DNA from: Nitrospira sp. KM1
GTDB taxonomy: Bacteria > Nitrospirota > Nitrospiria > Nitrospirales > Nitrospiraceae
Length of the DNA: 64,000 nt
Assembly (NCBI RefSeq): GCF_011405515.1
Contig: NZ_AP022671.1
Location: 3,658,001 to 3,722,000, forward strand
Direction of reading: 5' to 3'
Shown: positions 16,081 to 25,954 of the stretch, one piece after another
Position numbering within the stretch: position 1 is the first letter of the stretch
How the letters are laid out: the number at the start of each line of letters is the position of its first letter
Notes under the pieces: generated by a model
The model's database searches: none
What the model was told of the DNA's origin: nothing
The model's input: the letters and a program-made list of their open reading frames with translations, nothing else
Position numbers and translations under genes: made by a program

Positions 16081-16800
16081 ATGTCACAGGATGCGACGAC
16101 GACTGTCGGCCGACCTGACGAGCCATCCATGACGGGGCGAATCGCTCTCGGAGGATTTGTGCTTGTAACGGTGTTCGCGTTCGTATATTTCGACGTCACG
16201 ACGTACTTGTCGCTGGATGTCATCAAGGCGAATCGAGACCGGCTGCTGGAACTCGCACAGAGTCACTATCTTCTGGCGGTGACGGCCTTCATCGGCCTGT
16301 ATATCGTTCAAACCGCCTGTTCGCTACCCGGGGCTACCATGATGACACTCCTTGGCGGGTTCCTGTTCGGGGGCTTGCTGGGAACCCTGTTCGTCAATAT
16401 CGCCGCCACGACCGGCGCAACGCTGGTGTTCCTGGCCGCCCGCTATCTCTTGCAAGACTGGGTGCAGCGAAAATTCGGGCATCGCATGGAGGCGCTGCAG
16501 GAGGGATTTAGCAAGAACGCCTTCTCGTACCTGCTGACATTGCGCCTGATCCCGTTGTTTCCGTTCTTTCTTGTGAATCTCTTGTCAGGACTCACGCGCA
16601 TGTCCACTGCCGCCTACGTTGGGGCGACGGCCCTGGGGATCATTCCCGGAAGTTTCGTCTATGCCTATGCCGGCAGCCAACTCGGCAGTATCAATTCCCT
16701 GTCGGAGATTGCATCGCCAAGGGTGATTCTGGCCCTGACGTTTCTGGGGCTGCTGACGTTGAGTTCGATCCTTTACCGCCACCTGACGGACAAACGATAG
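16081..16800 (+). CDS. TVP38/TMEM64 (VTT/DedA-related) membrane protein
   Basis: A 239-aa inner-membrane protein. Features of the VTT domain are present: GATMMTLLGGFLFGGLLGTL followed by NIAATTGATLVFLAARYLL, the loop FSKNAFSYLLTLRLIPLFPF, and GIIPGSFVYAYAGSQLGS. In E. coli and eukaryotes this superfamily is linked to lipid scrambling or proton-dependent envelope homeostasis; the activity here is unproven. The ATG at 16081 has only a weak AAGG, and an in-frame ATG at 16129 is possible. Only 26 bases separate it from the pentahaem cytochrome gene, so they are likely co-transcribed. Confidence 0.88.
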   Translation: MSQDATTTVGRPDEPSMTGRIALGGFVLVTVFAFVYFDVTTYLSLDVIKANRDRLLELAQSHYLLAVTAFIGLYIVQTACSLPGATMMTLLGGFLFGGLLGTLFVNIAATTGATLVFLAARYLLQDWVQRKFGHRMEALQEGFSKNAFSYLLTLRLIPLFPFFLVNLLSGLTRMSTAAYVGATALGIIPGSFVYAYAGSQLGSINSLSEIASPRVILALTFLGLLTLSSILYRHLTDKR

Positions 16801-16826
16801 CCGGCCTTGCACGATTCCACTTCTTC

Positions 16827-18113
16827 ATGAAGCTGGCAGCGAAAATTCTTCCGGCACTGGGCGTGATTGCCGGGCTGGTCTATGTGTATTACACCGAGAT
16901 CAAGCCGACCGTGATTTTCGGTCTGCGCTCGGACTATGCGCACGCCATCCCGCTTCAGAAGATTCCAGAAGGGTTGACCAGCCTCAAAGCGGAATCATGC
17001 GGGCAGTGCCATCGAGCGATCTACGAGGAATGGAAGACCAGCATCCACTCACAGGCCTTTGTGGATCCGTTCTTTCAAGCCTACTGGAACAAGGACAAAC
17101 ATGTATGGGTCTGTTTGAACTGCCATACGCCGTTGGAGAACCAGCAAGCCACCTTGATTAAGGAGATTCCACGCAACCGAGTCGAAAAATCCCATCAGAT
17201 CCCCAATCCGCACTTCGATGCCGAGTATCAGAAGGAAGGCGTGACCTGCGCAGCCTGTCATGTGCGCGACGGTGCCATTCTCGGACCGTTCGAAGATTCA
17301 GTGGCACCGCATCCGACCAAGTTCGATCCGTCCTTCCGTACCACCCAGGTCTGCTACCGCTGCCACAGCGTCGTCGGAGGGCCCGCGCAATTTTACAATG
17401 GGGGGCCGTGCGGAACCTATGCCGAATACGAGGGCAAGTTTTTCATGAAGGAGCGGGGATTTATTTGCCAGAGCTGCCACATGCCCGAGATCACCCGTCC
17501 AGTTGCGGCTGACGGTCCCATACGGCAGGGACGTCAACATCTCTGGCGCGGAGGGCACGATCCGGACATGGTCAAGCGGGCGGTCGCCGTACAAGTCGTA
17601 GCAAATCCCTCACAACCCAAAGGGGGAGACAACATCGAAGTGACGCTGACGGTGGTCAATGCCGGCGCCGGTCACAAACTTCCCACCGGTGATCCCGACC
17701 GCCATTTCACGGTCGAGTTCGAACTGTTGGATCGGGACGGCCGGGTCCTCAAACAACAGCAGGACACGATGGGACGGTGGATCATGTGGCAACCGGCCAT
17801 TGTCGAATTGTACGATAATCGTCTCATGCCGTTGGCCAGCCGGAATTACACGTTCACACACCGCTTGCCGGAGGATCTGTCAGGGCTCACGATCAAGACT
17901 CGCGTCCGTTACCATATTCAGTCGGAACGCCAGCATCAGATGCTCATCAACAAATATGGCCTTACGGCGAACGATCCATACAACTTTGTCGTGTACGAGC
18001 GGGAGGTGCCGCTTACAGCTGATCTTGCCCAGGTCTTCGAGGACGCTCCGGATCCGCGATTGGGTTGTTCGATCTCACCTGGTGACTCCACGATCGGACG
18101 ACACCCCGGTTGA
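16827..18113 (+). CDS. membrane-anchored pentahaem cytochrome c with C-terminal beta domain
   Basis: A 428-aa protein. An uncleaved N-terminal helix (about residues 7-22) anchors it to the membrane, facing the periplasm. Five CxxCH haem sites are visible: C58GQCH, C96LNCH, C141AACH, C176YRCH and C214QSCH, with extra His in HSQAF and HLWRGGH as possible axial ligands. This is similar to the cytochrome c554 family. Residues 250-400 form a beta-sandwich-like module (IEVTLTVVNAGAGHKLPTGD) common in such multihaem proteins. It should carry electrons in the periplasm; partner and substrate cannot be told. It follows the VTT gene closely. Confidence 0.88.
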   Translation: MKLAAKILPALGVIAGLVYVYYTEIKPTVIFGLRSDYAHAIPLQKIPEGLTSLKAESCGQCHRAIYEEWKTSIHSQAFVDPFFQAYWNKDKHVWVCLNCHTPLENQQATLIKEIPRNRVEKSHQIPNPHFDAEYQKEGVTCAACHVRDGAILGPFEDSVAPHPTKFDPSFRTTQVCYRCHSVVGGPAQFYNGGPCGTYAEYEGKFFMKERGFICQSCHMPEITRPVAADGPIRQGRQHLWRGGHDPDMVKRAVAVQVVANPSQPKGGDNIEVTLTVVNAGAGHKLPTGDPDRHFTVEFELLDRDGRVLKQQQDTMGRWIMWQPAIVELYDNRLMPLASRNYTFTHRLPEDLSGLTIKTRVRYHIQSERQHQMLINKYGLTANDPYNFVVYEREVPLTADLAQVFEDAPDPRLGCSISPGDSTIGRHPG

Positions 18114-18362
18114 TCCACCGGAGCCATCGGTATCGGTTCCCACGCACACATCAGTCGCGACCATGACGTTGCATGGCGTCAAGGGTATGACCAGTCGCCG
18201 TATCTCTATGGTTCGGCTGTTTCGTCTCCGGGCCGAAAAGTGCGGGCACTGTCTTTCCCGGCAGGTCGCAGCTGCGACAGCTCGGGCAGATAGCGTGACG
18301 TAAGAAGGAAGAAACACATTCGGCCTGCTGAGGAGGAATTTCCACCGAGCAGAGGGCTGATA

Positions 18363-18692
18363 TCAGCGGCGGTAGATGACGTCGACCTTCATGAGAAAGT
18401 CCTGTAATTTGCCAACTTGGTTCCTGATAACCTGCTGGTCCCCCCGTATCGCAGCCTGCTCGAGAACATCGCCGATTTCACTGATCGCCTCAAAGCCGTA
18501 ACCGCCTCCGTCACCCTTCATGCGATGTCCCAGGAGGCGAATGGTTTTCATGTCGTTGGTTTGCAGCGCGTCGTACAACGTGTCGATGTCTTTTCTGCGA
18601 TTGTCGAGGAACCCCGGGACGATCTCTTCGAGATCGGCGTCGATGGTCACAATGACGCGCGCGCCGTCCGGAGTGGAAGATCGGTCGGTCAT
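18363..18692 (-). CDS. Hpt histidine-phosphotransfer protein
   Basis: A 109-aa single-domain Hpt protein. The phosphoryl-accepting residue is His56 in [14 protein letters not shown], the standard Hpt signature (H-R-x-K-G). It is a four-helix bundle that passes phosphate between response-regulator domains. Its ATG overlaps the stop of the hybrid kinase gene (ATGA), so it is the dedicated partner of that kinase and translationally coupled to it. Last gene of the minus-strand signalling block. Confidence 0.92.
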   Translation of the reverse strand: MTDRSSTPDGARVIVTIDADLEEIVPGFLDNRRKDIDTLYDALQTNDMKTIRLLGHRMKGDGGGYGFEAISEIGDVLEQAAIRGDQQVIRNQVGKLQDFLMKVDVIYRR

Positions 18693-20977
18693 GATGTTGG
18701 ACGTCCTTTGCAGGCCTGGAGAACTTCCAGGAGCGTCTGTTTCTTGACCGGTTTCGTCATGTGCGCATTGCAGCCCGCCTCGAGAATCCGTTCGCTCTCT
18801 TCTTTCAAGGCCAGTGCGGTCAGGGCGATGATGTTGGTTTGTGGGACGTCATGCTCGAATTCCCATGCGCGGATGGCCTTTGTCGCTTCATACCCGTCCA
18901 TCACCGGCATCTGCATGTCCATGAGAATCAAATCGTAGTGACCGGTCTTGAACTTTTCGATGGCGACGGCTCCGTGTTCGGCGATATCCAGTTGATACTG
19001 CGTCTGCTTGAGATAGGACCGGATAAGGAACTGATTGTCGGGTGAATCTTCCACCAACAGGATATTCAATGGTCTCGTAGGAGCAGGGGTAACAGTCGGT
19101 GTTGATCGCGGGGCAGGAGTGCGGGAAAGTCCCTTCGAACGATCGAGCGCAATGCTGATCGTTTGAAGGAGGTCGGAGCGTCGGATCGGCTTGATCAGAT
19201 ATCCGCCAAGTCCGAGGTCGTAGGTCTTGGCGATATCGTCGACCCAGTTCTGAGACGCGAGCATGACGATGGTCATCCCGGCATCGTACTTCTCCTGTCT
19301 GATCTGCTCCACGAGGGCGAAGCCTTCCATATCGGCCATACGGCAATCGAGCAGGAGCAGCGAGAACGGCTGTGTCATCTCCGCCGCCCGGCGCAGTTCA
19401 GACAGCGCCTTGACGCCGCCGGACGCCGCGACCACCTCGGCACCCCATGCGGTCAACGTTTCGCGGAGAATTTGCCGATTCGTGTGGTGGTCATCGACGA
19501 CCAAAGCGCGAACCCCGGAAAGATTGATCCCTGCTGTATCGTGTGCCGGGGGTCGATTGAGCTGAATCCCAAGCTTCACGCAGCAATGAAACGTGCTGCC
19601 CCCGCCCACGGTGCTATCCACCCAGATGCGCCCTCCCATGAGTTCGGCCAATTGCTTCGAAATCGTCAGGCCGAGCCCCGTCCCGCCGTATTTGCGGGTC
19701 GTCGAGGCGTGAGCTTGCGTAAAACTTTCAAAGATCATTGCCAACTTATTGCCGGGGATGCCGATCCCGGTATCTGTGACCGAGAAGCGGACGGCGCCGG
19801 CGCTGCGTCGGTCGGGATCGTTGCAAACCTCGACGATGACGGACCCGGCATCGGTGAACTTGATCGCATTGCTGAGCAGGTTGATGAGGATCTGGTGCAG
19901 CCGGTTCGGATCACCGATGACGGCGCAAGGGACGTCAGGGTTGACGTGACAAGCCAACTCCAGACCCTTCTCGTTGGCCCGCATCGCCAGGATTTCGATC
20001 GCTTTCTCCACCAGATCATTGAGGTCGAATTCGATGGATTCCAATTCGATATGCCCGGCTTCGACTTTCGACAGATCCAGGATGTCGTTGATCAGGGTGA
20101 GCAGGTTGCTGCCGGCACGGCGGAAGCTGCGCAGATATTTGCGTTGATCCGACGTCAGCTCCGTTTCCCAGAGCAAGTCCGCCATTCCAATGATCGCGTT
20201 CATCGGTGTTCTGATCTCGTGACTGACGCTGGCCAGGAATTCACTCTTTGCGCGGCTGGCGACTTCGGCGGCTTCTTTGGCGAGCCGGAGCGCCGCCTCG
20301 GCTTCGCGCCGTTCGGCCGCGACGAGTGCGAGCGTGGTCATCGTCGCAAGCGAACTCGCGACTTGCTCCTCATAGACGGTCCATCGTCTCGGTCCACCGG
20401 TGTGTTCGAGGCATAACACCCCTGCCACAAGGCCCTTCTGACGGATCGGAGCATCGAGCATGGCCCCGATATTCAGCGGCGTGAGATAGTTCTTGATGAA
20501 CTCTCTCGTTCTGGGATCCCGGTGTGCATCGTGAGCCGCGATGGCCCGCTCTTCGCGGGCCAGTGTCTGAAAATAGAAGGGATAGTCGGTCGATTTGAGC
20601 GTCAGGCCGGCGCTGTGCTGTTGCGATGCGTGATCATACAGGTCGGCCAGTCCAATGGACATCCGGTCCTCGGCGAACAGCCAGATGCTGGCGCGGTCCA
20701 CCTGCAAAAGGTTTCTGCAGGCTTCCGTGATGACTTGAAAGGCCTGCAGCAGATCGCCGCTGTTCAGCGCCTCGCTCTGCGCGAGGGACCTCAGCGTTTC
20801 CTGATAGCGCTCCATGAGCACCCCGGGATCTTGGAAGGCAGGCTGCGGTTGCTGTTGAGGTTGGGCCGTACGGGAAGTTGGACGGATGGTCAGGAGCGGC
20901 CGGCTACGTTTGCCGGTGGAGCCGGAGGCGGTATTCTTCTTACCTTTAGACCTGACCGGACGTGGATGACGTGGCAT
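18689..20977 (-). CDS. hybrid sensor histidine kinase (GAF-HisKA-HATPase-REC-REC)
   Basis: A 762-aa cytoplasmic kinase without membrane helices. A basic, Pro/Gln-rich start (1-50) leads to a GAF domain (about 70-220), a short coiled coil, and HisKA with His253 in [20 protein letters not shown]. HATPase boxes follow ([37 protein letters not shown]). REC1 ([12 protein letters not shown], acceptor Asp in [13 protein letters not shown]) and REC2 ([13 protein letters not shown], acceptor Asp in [16 protein letters not shown]) complete it. This BarA/TorS-like order needs an Hpt partner, which is encoded immediately downstream. The signal sensed by GAF is unknown. Confidence 0.94.
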   Translation of the reverse strand: MPRHPRPVRSKGKKNTASGSTGKRSRPLLTIRPTSRTAQPQQQPQPAFQDPGVLMERYQETLRSLAQSEALNSGDLLQAFQVITEACRNLLQVDRASIWLFAEDRMSIGLADLYDHASQQHSAGLTLKSTDYPFYFQTLAREERAIAAHDAHRDPRTREFIKNYLTPLNIGAMLDAPIRQKGLVAGVLCLEHTGGPRRWTVYEEQVASSLATMTTLALVAAERREAEAALRLAKEAAEVASRAKSEFLASVSHEIRTPMNAIIGMADLLWETELTSDQRKYLRSFRRAGSNLLTLINDILDLSKVEAGHIELESIEFDLNDLVEKAIEILAMRANEKGLELACHVNPDVPCAVIGDPNRLHQILINLLSNAIKFTDAGSVIVEVCNDPDRRSAGAVRFSVTDTGIGIPGNKLAMIFESFTQAHASTTRKYGGTGLGLTISKQLAELMGGRIWVDSTVGGGSTFHCCVKLGIQLNRPPAHDTAGINLSGVRALVVDDHHTNRQILRETLTAWGAEVVAASGGVKALSELRRAAEMTQPFSLLLLDCRMADMEGFALVEQIRQEKYDAGMTIVMLASQNWVDDIAKTYDLGLGGYLIKPIRRSDLLQTISIALDRSKGLSRTPAPRSTPTVTPAPTRPLNILLVEDSPDNQFLIRSYLKQTQYQLDIAEHGAVAIEKFKTGHYDLILMDMQMPVMDGYEATKAIRAWEFEHDVPQTNIIALTALALKEESERILEAGCNAHMTKPVKKQTLLEVLQACKGRPTS

Positions 20978-21019
20978 GGCCTGGCTGATTGAACCCCAAA
21001 ACGTTTGCAGCGCAATGCG

Positions 21020-22024
21020 TTAGTCGTCGTGCGAGTGGGGCACGAGGGTGAGGATGCCGGCCTGCCTGGCGCGGTTGCGGCCATCCTGTTTGGCCTGATA
21101 GAGAGCCTGATCCGCAGCCTTGATCAAATCAGTTTGTGAGGCGTTTCGGTTGGGAATGGTGCTGGCAAAGCCCACGCTGATGGTCATCAGATCTCCGTCC
21201 GAGTGGGTGATGCCGAGCGATTCGATCCGGCGGCGCAACGTCTCGGCGACCTGTGCGGCGCCGTCCGTGGTGGTGCCCGGCAGCACGACGACAAACTCGT
21301 CGCCACCATATCGTGCGACGAGGTCTCCGGGGCGGTTCACTGCTCCGGAGATCGCATTGGCCACTTGGCGAAGACACTCGTCACCGGCCGTGTGTCCTTG
21401 GTTATCGTTGTAGGTTTTAAAACGATCGATGTCCAGCATGATGAGCGAGAGCGGCGTCGATTCGCGGACTGCGCGGCGCCATTCCTGATCCAGGAAGTCG
21501 TCGAACTGCCGCCGGTTCGTGATTCCCGTCAGACCGTCAAGACAGGAGAGACGGAGCAACATTTGGTTGGCTTCCTGAAGTTGGCGCATCACTTCGAGCA
21601 ACTCCTGCTCGCGCGCGCGCCGCCGTTCGATTTCGTGAACGAGGCGAAGCACCGAACGGACTCTGGTCAGTAATTCAATCTTGTTGATCGGCTTGGCGAT
21701 ATAGTCCAGCGCCCCGGCGGCAAAAGCCAGTTGAAGGTCCACCGGGTCGGTCTTGACCGTCACCATGATGATGGGGGTGTCCCGGTAGCGCTCGACGGCC
21801 TTGATTTGTCTGCAGGCCTCGATGCCGTTCATTTCGGGCATGATGATGTCCATCAGGATCAGATCGACGCGGGCGGCCCCGTGCTTGCCACCGTCCATGC
21901 CCAAATGCCTGAAGGCAGTGGAGGCGGATTCAGCGACGAGAATGCTGTCATAACCGGCCGCGGAGAGGATGGATTGGAGAAGCGCGCGATCGTCCGGAGA
22001 ATCGTCAACCAGAAGGATGCTCAT
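21020..22024 (-). CDS. response regulator diguanylate cyclase (REC-GGDEF)
   Basis: A 334-aa PleD/WspR-like protein. The REC domain (1-125) has the acid pair in LLVDDSPDD, acceptor Asp in [16 protein letters not shown] and Lys in YIAKPINK. A coiled linker (about 130-165) leads to a GGDEF domain with the intact catalytic signature [14 protein letters not shown], so it should make cyclic-di-GMP from two GTP. A classic RxxD inhibitory site is not obvious at the usual position before GGDEF. It sits 42 bases upstream of the hybrid kinase and 49 bases after another REC gene, likely one operon. Confidence 0.94.
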   Translation of the reverse strand: MSILLVDDSPDDRALLQSILSAAGYDSILVAESASTAFRHLGMDGGKHGAARVDLILMDIIMPEMNGIEACRQIKAVERYRDTPIIMVTVKTDPVDLQLAFAAGALDYIAKPINKIELLTRVRSVLRLVHEIERRRAREQELLEVMRQLQEANQMLLRLSCLDGLTGITNRRQFDDFLDQEWRRAVRESTPLSLIMLDIDRFKTYNDNQGHTAGDECLRQVANAISGAVNRPGDLVARYGGDEFVVVLPGTTTDGAAQVAETLRRRIESLGITHSDGDLMTISVGFASTIPNRNASQTDLIKAADQALYQAKQDGRNRARQAGILTLVPHSHDD

Positions 22025-22073
22025 GTCCTCGGTGCCTCTGAAATCAGGGGAAATGCTGAAGAAATCCTAACAG

Positions 22074-22712
22074 CTAATCCGGGTAAACACCAGGATAAAG
22101 CTTTTTAATACAAGGGTGGCACAGGCCGTGGCTGAATTCAGCCTCGGAATGTTCCCCCAAATATTCTTCGATCTGTTGCCAGAACCCGCCGTCATTGCGA
22201 ATCTTTTTGCACGATGCGCAGATTGGAATGAGACCGCGGAGGACCTTGACCTCCTTCAGCGCACGTTGGAGTTCCTCATTGGACCGCTGAAGTTCCTGTT
22301 CTCTGGCCTTCCGTGCATCCGTCTCCTGTTTGAGTCGCAGAGCAGAGGATACGCGCGCCAGGAGATCGATGCTCTGGACAGGCTTGTTGATATAGTCGTT
22401 GGCGCCGGCGGCGAAGGCTGCTCGCAGATTCTCCAAGTCATTTTTTGCGGTCACCATGATGACGGGGATGTCGCGAAGGTGCGCGCATTGCTTGATCTGT
22501 TTGCAGGCCTCCACGCCGTCCTGCTCGGGCATCAGCACGTCCATGAGGATCAAGTCGACGCGCTTCGTGGCTTCGTGCCCACTCGTATTGAGAAAGGCAT
22601 CCGCCGACTTGGCTGAATCGGCGCTCAGGATATCGGTGTGACCCGCTTTCCCGAGAATGGAACGAAGAAGTGTGTGCTGGTCCGGTGAGTCGTCAACGAT
22701 CAGGATGCCCAT
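22074..22712 (-). CDS. response regulator with Cys-rich C-terminal tail
   Basis: A 212-aa protein. The REC domain (1-125; LIVDDSPDQHTLL, acceptor Asp in LILMDVLMPEQDGVEA, KPVQSIDLL) is followed by a coiled coil (130-165). The tail has two CxxC pairs, ICASCKKIRNDGGFWQQIEE and GLCHPCIKKLYP. These four cysteines could bind zinc. The tail is a recurrent but unassigned C-terminal module on response regulators and PAS proteins, known to me from memory. It is the first gene of the signalling block. Confidence 0.88.
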   Translation of the reverse strand: MGILIVDDSPDQHTLLRSILGKAGHTDILSADSAKSADAFLNTSGHEATKRVDLILMDVLMPEQDGVEACKQIKQCAHLRDIPVIMVTAKNDLENLRAAFAAGANDYINKPVQSIDLLARVSSALRLKQETDARKAREQELQRSNEELQRALKEVKVLRGLIPICASCKKIRNDGGFWQQIEEYLGEHSEAEFSHGLCHPCIKKLYPGVYPD

Positions 22713-22830
22713 AACAGGATGTCTGCGCTCGTCTGTTCAATCCGGAGAACGAGAGATCGTGAAAAGCGTAGGTTGAGTATAGCAGGGGCGCGACGGGAGG
22801 AAAGAGAAACCTGAAGTTTGACGGGCGCCG

Positions 22831-23277
22831 TTATTGAAGACGGGCGCGTACCAGATCGCTGACCAGTTTGCCGTCGACCGGCGCGCCGGCAAGCTTGGCC
22901 ATCACGGCCTTCATGACCGTGCCCATCTCCTTGAGCGACGCGGCCTGGGTTTCGCGAACGACGGAATCCACGATCTCGGCCAACTGGTCCTGTGAGAGGG
23001 CGCGAGGCAGGTAGGCTTCGATGATCGAAATTTCCTGACGCTCCTTGGCAGCCAACTCCACCCGGTTGCCTTTTTCGTACTGCTCGACCGATTCCTTCCG
23101 CTGTTTGATCATGGTCGTCATGATGCGGCTCATCTCTGCATCGTCGAGGTCCTTTTTCACCTCGACTTCCTTGTTCAGCACAGCGGCCTTGATCATCCGG
23201 ATCACGTCCATGCGCAGTTGGTCGCGGGCTTTCATGGCGAGCTTGAGGTCTTCTGTGAGGCGATCGCGCAATGACAT
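22831..23277 (-). CDS. GatB/YqeY domain protein
   Basis: A 148-aa YqeY-family protein. The ATG at 23277 (MSLRDRLTEDLKLAMKARDQ) has GGAG eight bases upstream; a longer in-frame ORF exists but lacks a site. Typical segments are LRMDVIRMIKAAVLNKEVE, KQRKESVEQYEKGNR and EISIIEAYLPRALS, and a C-terminal MGTVMKAVMAKLAGAPVDG helix bundle like the tail of GatB. These proteins may bind tRNA or aid amidotransfer, but the role in bacteria is not settled. It is usually near rpsU/dnaG in other genomes, which is not the case here. Confidence 0.9.
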   Translation of the reverse strand: MSLRDRLTEDLKLAMKARDQLRMDVIRMIKAAVLNKEVEVKKDLDDAEMSRIMTTMIKQRKESVEQYEKGNRVELAAKERQEISIIEAYLPRALSQDQLAEIVDSVVRETQAASLKEMGTVMKAVMAKLAGAPVDGKLVSDLVRARLQ

Positions 23278-23460
23278 GACATGCTCCAGATTAAGGTTCC
23301 AAGCGAGAATAGCGCGCCGAGCCATCTCAGTCAATGACGACTCCATCGAGAGAGACCGTAGTATGAATGAAGGTCGAGGAGTATGATGTCACCCGATACG
23401 GCCAAGAGGCGGTGTAACGTCTCGGACCGCTGCTCATCAATATCAGAAGGAGGGTTCGCA

Positions 23461-23673
23461 ATGGGAAAAGGTACACAGGTTGGGATGAAGACGGTCATGA
23501 TGTCGTGCATGGCGGCTGCGGCGGCCGTCCTCATCGTCGCCTGTTCGAGCGAAAAGCCAAAGCCCATGGCGCAGCCGACACCTGATCAGGTCAGGGGCCA
23601 TGCTGATAAGGGCTTTGACAATCTCAAGAAGGAAGAATCGGAGCGCGCAGCTCAGCCGCCGTCGGCTCGCTGA
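23461..23673 (+). CDS. small lipoprotein, unknown function
   Basis: A 70-aa protein with AAGGAGG shortly before the ATG. The signal peptide ends AAAAAVLIVACSSEKPK, with Cys as the lipidation site. The remaining about 40 residues are polar (VRGHADKGFDNLKKEE) and probably helical. It is short, like Lpp-type envelope lipoproteins, but lacks heptad repeats. Convergent with the MFS gene, 8 bases apart. No family recognised. Confidence 0.65.
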   Translation: MGKGTQVGMKTVMMSCMAAAAAVLIVACSSEKPKPMAQPTPDQVRGHADKGFDNLKKEESERAAQPPSAR

Positions 23674-23681
23674 ATACCGGG

Positions 23682-25100
23682 TTATTTCTCGGTTCGAGAA
23701 GCAGGACCGATCAGGAAATGAGAGATGGTTTTAAGGAACGGAAGCTCCCGTACAAGATGGCGGCGACGGAAGCGTTCCGTGCGGCGGGCTTCGCCGAAGC
23801 TGTTCAGAAGACCGGCAGAAACTCCCAATCTAAAAATTCCGGATAACAGAAACACGAGGGGCAGGTTCGAGACCAACTGGAATGAAAACAGCTCGGCCTC
23901 CATACGAGCAGGAAGCGTTTCGACCAGCAAGCTTCCTGCGAGCGCTCCCACCATCCAACCCGATGCATTGATCGTGCTGTAGACAGCCACGGCTTTCCCG
24001 CGGTCTTCTGACCGCGCGGCGTCGAACACATAGTTCTGCAGGCCAAGGGCGAGGCCTCCCCAGGTCACCCCGCCGAAAAAATTCACCATGCACAAGAACG
24101 ACGTATCCGTACTGATCAGGTACATCATGGGAAGAAAGGGGACCATGAGACCGGTCACCGAAAGCAGCGCTTTGTTGCCGAAACGGTCTCCGATCCTGCC
24201 CCAGGCTTGCAGCGAAACCAGTTGGCCCAGGATGCCGGCTGCCAGCCATGTCCCGTAATTGAAATATGACAAGTGAAGATCCCGAAGCATGTAGACCACG
24301 AAGAACGGGCCCGCTACCATGACGGACATGTGCATGAGTCCTGAGAACAACAGGAACCGCCGGTAGTTTGGACTCGTCTCGGCGAGAAAGCTTCGAAAGC
24401 CCCGCCGTCCTTCGCCGTGGGGTGTAGGATGCGTACGCGGGATCCTCGAAAGGGCAAAGAGCGATGCGATGCGGGCCGCGCCCGCGACGAGAAAAATAAA
24501 CACGAATCCGACCCAGGCGGCAGGAATGTGTTGCCACAGACTGAGGAGGCCACCTGCAGCGCAAAGAGCGAGAAAGCTGATGCTGGCAATGATTTGCGCG
24601 CGTCTGGCAAAGTACGCCCCGCGCGCATGTTCGTCGAGATGGTCGGCAATGAAGCTGTTCCAGGTAGGTGTCGTGAAGTGGTTGCATGCGAAGTACAGGG
24701 AGGCTCCGGCAATCAGCAGCCATCCGCCGATTTCTGGAAAGAGCAACGGCAGCATGACAATAGGAAGCCAGGAGACGGCTTGCCCGATGGTGCCGGCTCG
24801 GATCAGCGCTGTGCGGTCTGGAAACCATTGGAGCAATTTGATCGAGGCAATCTGTGCCGCAGTTCCAACCAGTTGCGGTAAGGCGGACAGAATGCTCAAT
24901 TGAAATGAGCCCGCGTGCAAAAGTAGGGCGAACGCGGAAAGATATTGTTCGCCGCATCCTTGCGTGATGGCCTGGCAGGCTCCGTCGCGGAAACCGTATC
25001 GCCGGGTCAGTTGTGCGAGGTCGTGGTGGGCGGGAACGGTCACCGATTCCGGTGTTGCACCGAAGTGGCCGGCCTCACCGGCAGTCTCTTTGATGTCCAT
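23682..25100 (-). CDS. major facilitator superfamily transporter
   Basis: A 472-aa protein with about twelve hydrophobic segments and the usual cytoplasmic loop between helices 6 and 7 (PRTHPTPHGEGRRGFRSFL). The loop 8-9 motif AWGRIGDRFGNKALL is the MFS A-like signature. The N-terminal 50 residues are unusually long and soluble. The substrate is unknown; no neighbours help. The start codon has no clear Shine-Dalgarno, yet no better ATG exists. Confidence 0.85.
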   Translation of the reverse strand: MDIKETAGEAGHFGATPESVTVPAHHDLAQLTRRYGFRDGACQAITQGCGEQYLSAFALLLHAGSFQLSILSALPQLVGTAAQIASIKLLQWFPDRTALIRAGTIGQAVSWLPIVMLPLLFPEIGGWLLIAGASLYFACNHFTTPTWNSFIADHLDEHARGAYFARRAQIIASISFLALCAAGGLLSLWQHIPAAWVGFVFIFLVAGAARIASLFALSRIPRTHPTPHGEGRRGFRSFLAETSPNYRRFLLFSGLMHMSVMVAGPFFVVYMLRDLHLSYFNYGTWLAAGILGQLVSLQAWGRIGDRFGNKALLSVTGLMVPFLPMMYLISTDTSFLCMVNFFGGVTWGGLALGLQNYVFDAARSEDRGKAVAVYSTINASGWMVGALAGSLLVETLPARMEAELFSFQLVSNLPLVFLLSGIFRLGVSAGLLNSFGEARRTERFRRRHLVRELPFLKTISHFLIGPASRTEK

Positions 25101-25229
25101 AAATTACGAGTGTGATGACAGCCTACCATAGGCCGGCGAAGTTCCCTAATGAGTCCTGGCGAACGGCGTGCGTATTGACCGGCCGACTAACTCCCGATAC
25201 CATGGTGAAGAGAGGACTTCACGAGTCCC

Positions 25230-25871
25230 ATGCAGATTTTCTCGTCATATGTCCGGTTTGGGGTTGGTTCGCTCCTGACCGTGTTCTCGGTCGTCTTCCA
25301 CCTCACCACCACAGTACAGCCTGCATCGGGGGCCAGAGATCTGGTCACGCCGAAGGAACAGTCGAATACCGAGATTGATTCCTCGCAGCTTCCCTCGTTC
25401 GACGATCAGAGGAAAGGGGTTCCCCAAGCGTTATTCATCTGGATCAAGATGGCGCGGGGATATGACGTAGAGTGGGACAGCTTTGGTCGAAAGGGATGGT
25501 ACACTCAGGATCCCCGGCTGAAGCCGATCGATCCCGCCTCGACGTTTACTCCGGACCAACAGGCCATCTACATCGTGTTCGAATCGGCTCCACTTGAGGA
25601 TCCCGCACAGTTCAGCGCTCAATGGTTTCTGGAACGCGGGGACGGGCAATTGTCCGCCACGCCGCTCGGTAAAGACAGTTTGGAAGTCCCTGGCCATGAA
25701 CGCTATGGATTTCTGGAGCTGAAACGGCCGGCAGAAAAGTGGGAAATCGGGAAATATGTCGTCAAAATTTATATCACGCCGCTGGGGCAGCAACCGTTTC
25801 ACGCAGTGAATCAAGTCGGTACTATGCGGTTCACCATCGTGGATTCCCTTCCGGCCTCTCCATCCAAATAG
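25230..25871 (+). CDS. exported protein of unknown function
   Basis: A 213-aa protein with an N-terminal signal peptide (about residues 1-34, ending QPASGARD). The mature chain is strand-rich with a regular immunoglobulin-like feel: FTPDQQAIYIVFESAPLED, FSAQWFLERGDGQL, ERYGFLELKRPAEKWEIG and KYVVKIYITPLGQQPF. No catalytic motif seen. The ribosome binding site is weak (AGAGGAC, distant). The gene is followed by an unrelated small ORF. Confidence 0.65.
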   Translation: MQIFSSYVRFGVGSLLTVFSVVFHLTTTVQPASGARDLVTPKEQSNTEIDSSQLPSFDDQRKGVPQALFIWIKMARGYDVEWDSFGRKGWYTQDPRLKPIDPASTFTPDQQAIYIVFESAPLEDPAQFSAQWFLERGDGQLSATPLGKDSLEVPGHERYGFLELKRPAEKWEIGKYVVKIYITPLGQQPFHAVNQVGTMRFTIVDSLPASPSK

Positions 25872-25954
25872 TGCTCTGTTTCCACTCTCTTGATTCCCGC
25901 CTCCGCAACCGGTAATGCTACATGCCTTCAATCTTTGTACGCATAGGGGTGCGC

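Noticed and set aside
18114-18362. A 46-codon ORF (18163-18303) after the pentahaem cytochrome, containing a CxxC.
   Set aside because: No binding site and a composition like non-coding frames; a few chance cysteines only.
19163-20416. A 417-codon plus-strand ORF antisense to the hybrid kinase.
   Set aside because: Low-complexity Arg/Asp-rich translation opposite a gene with all kinase motifs.
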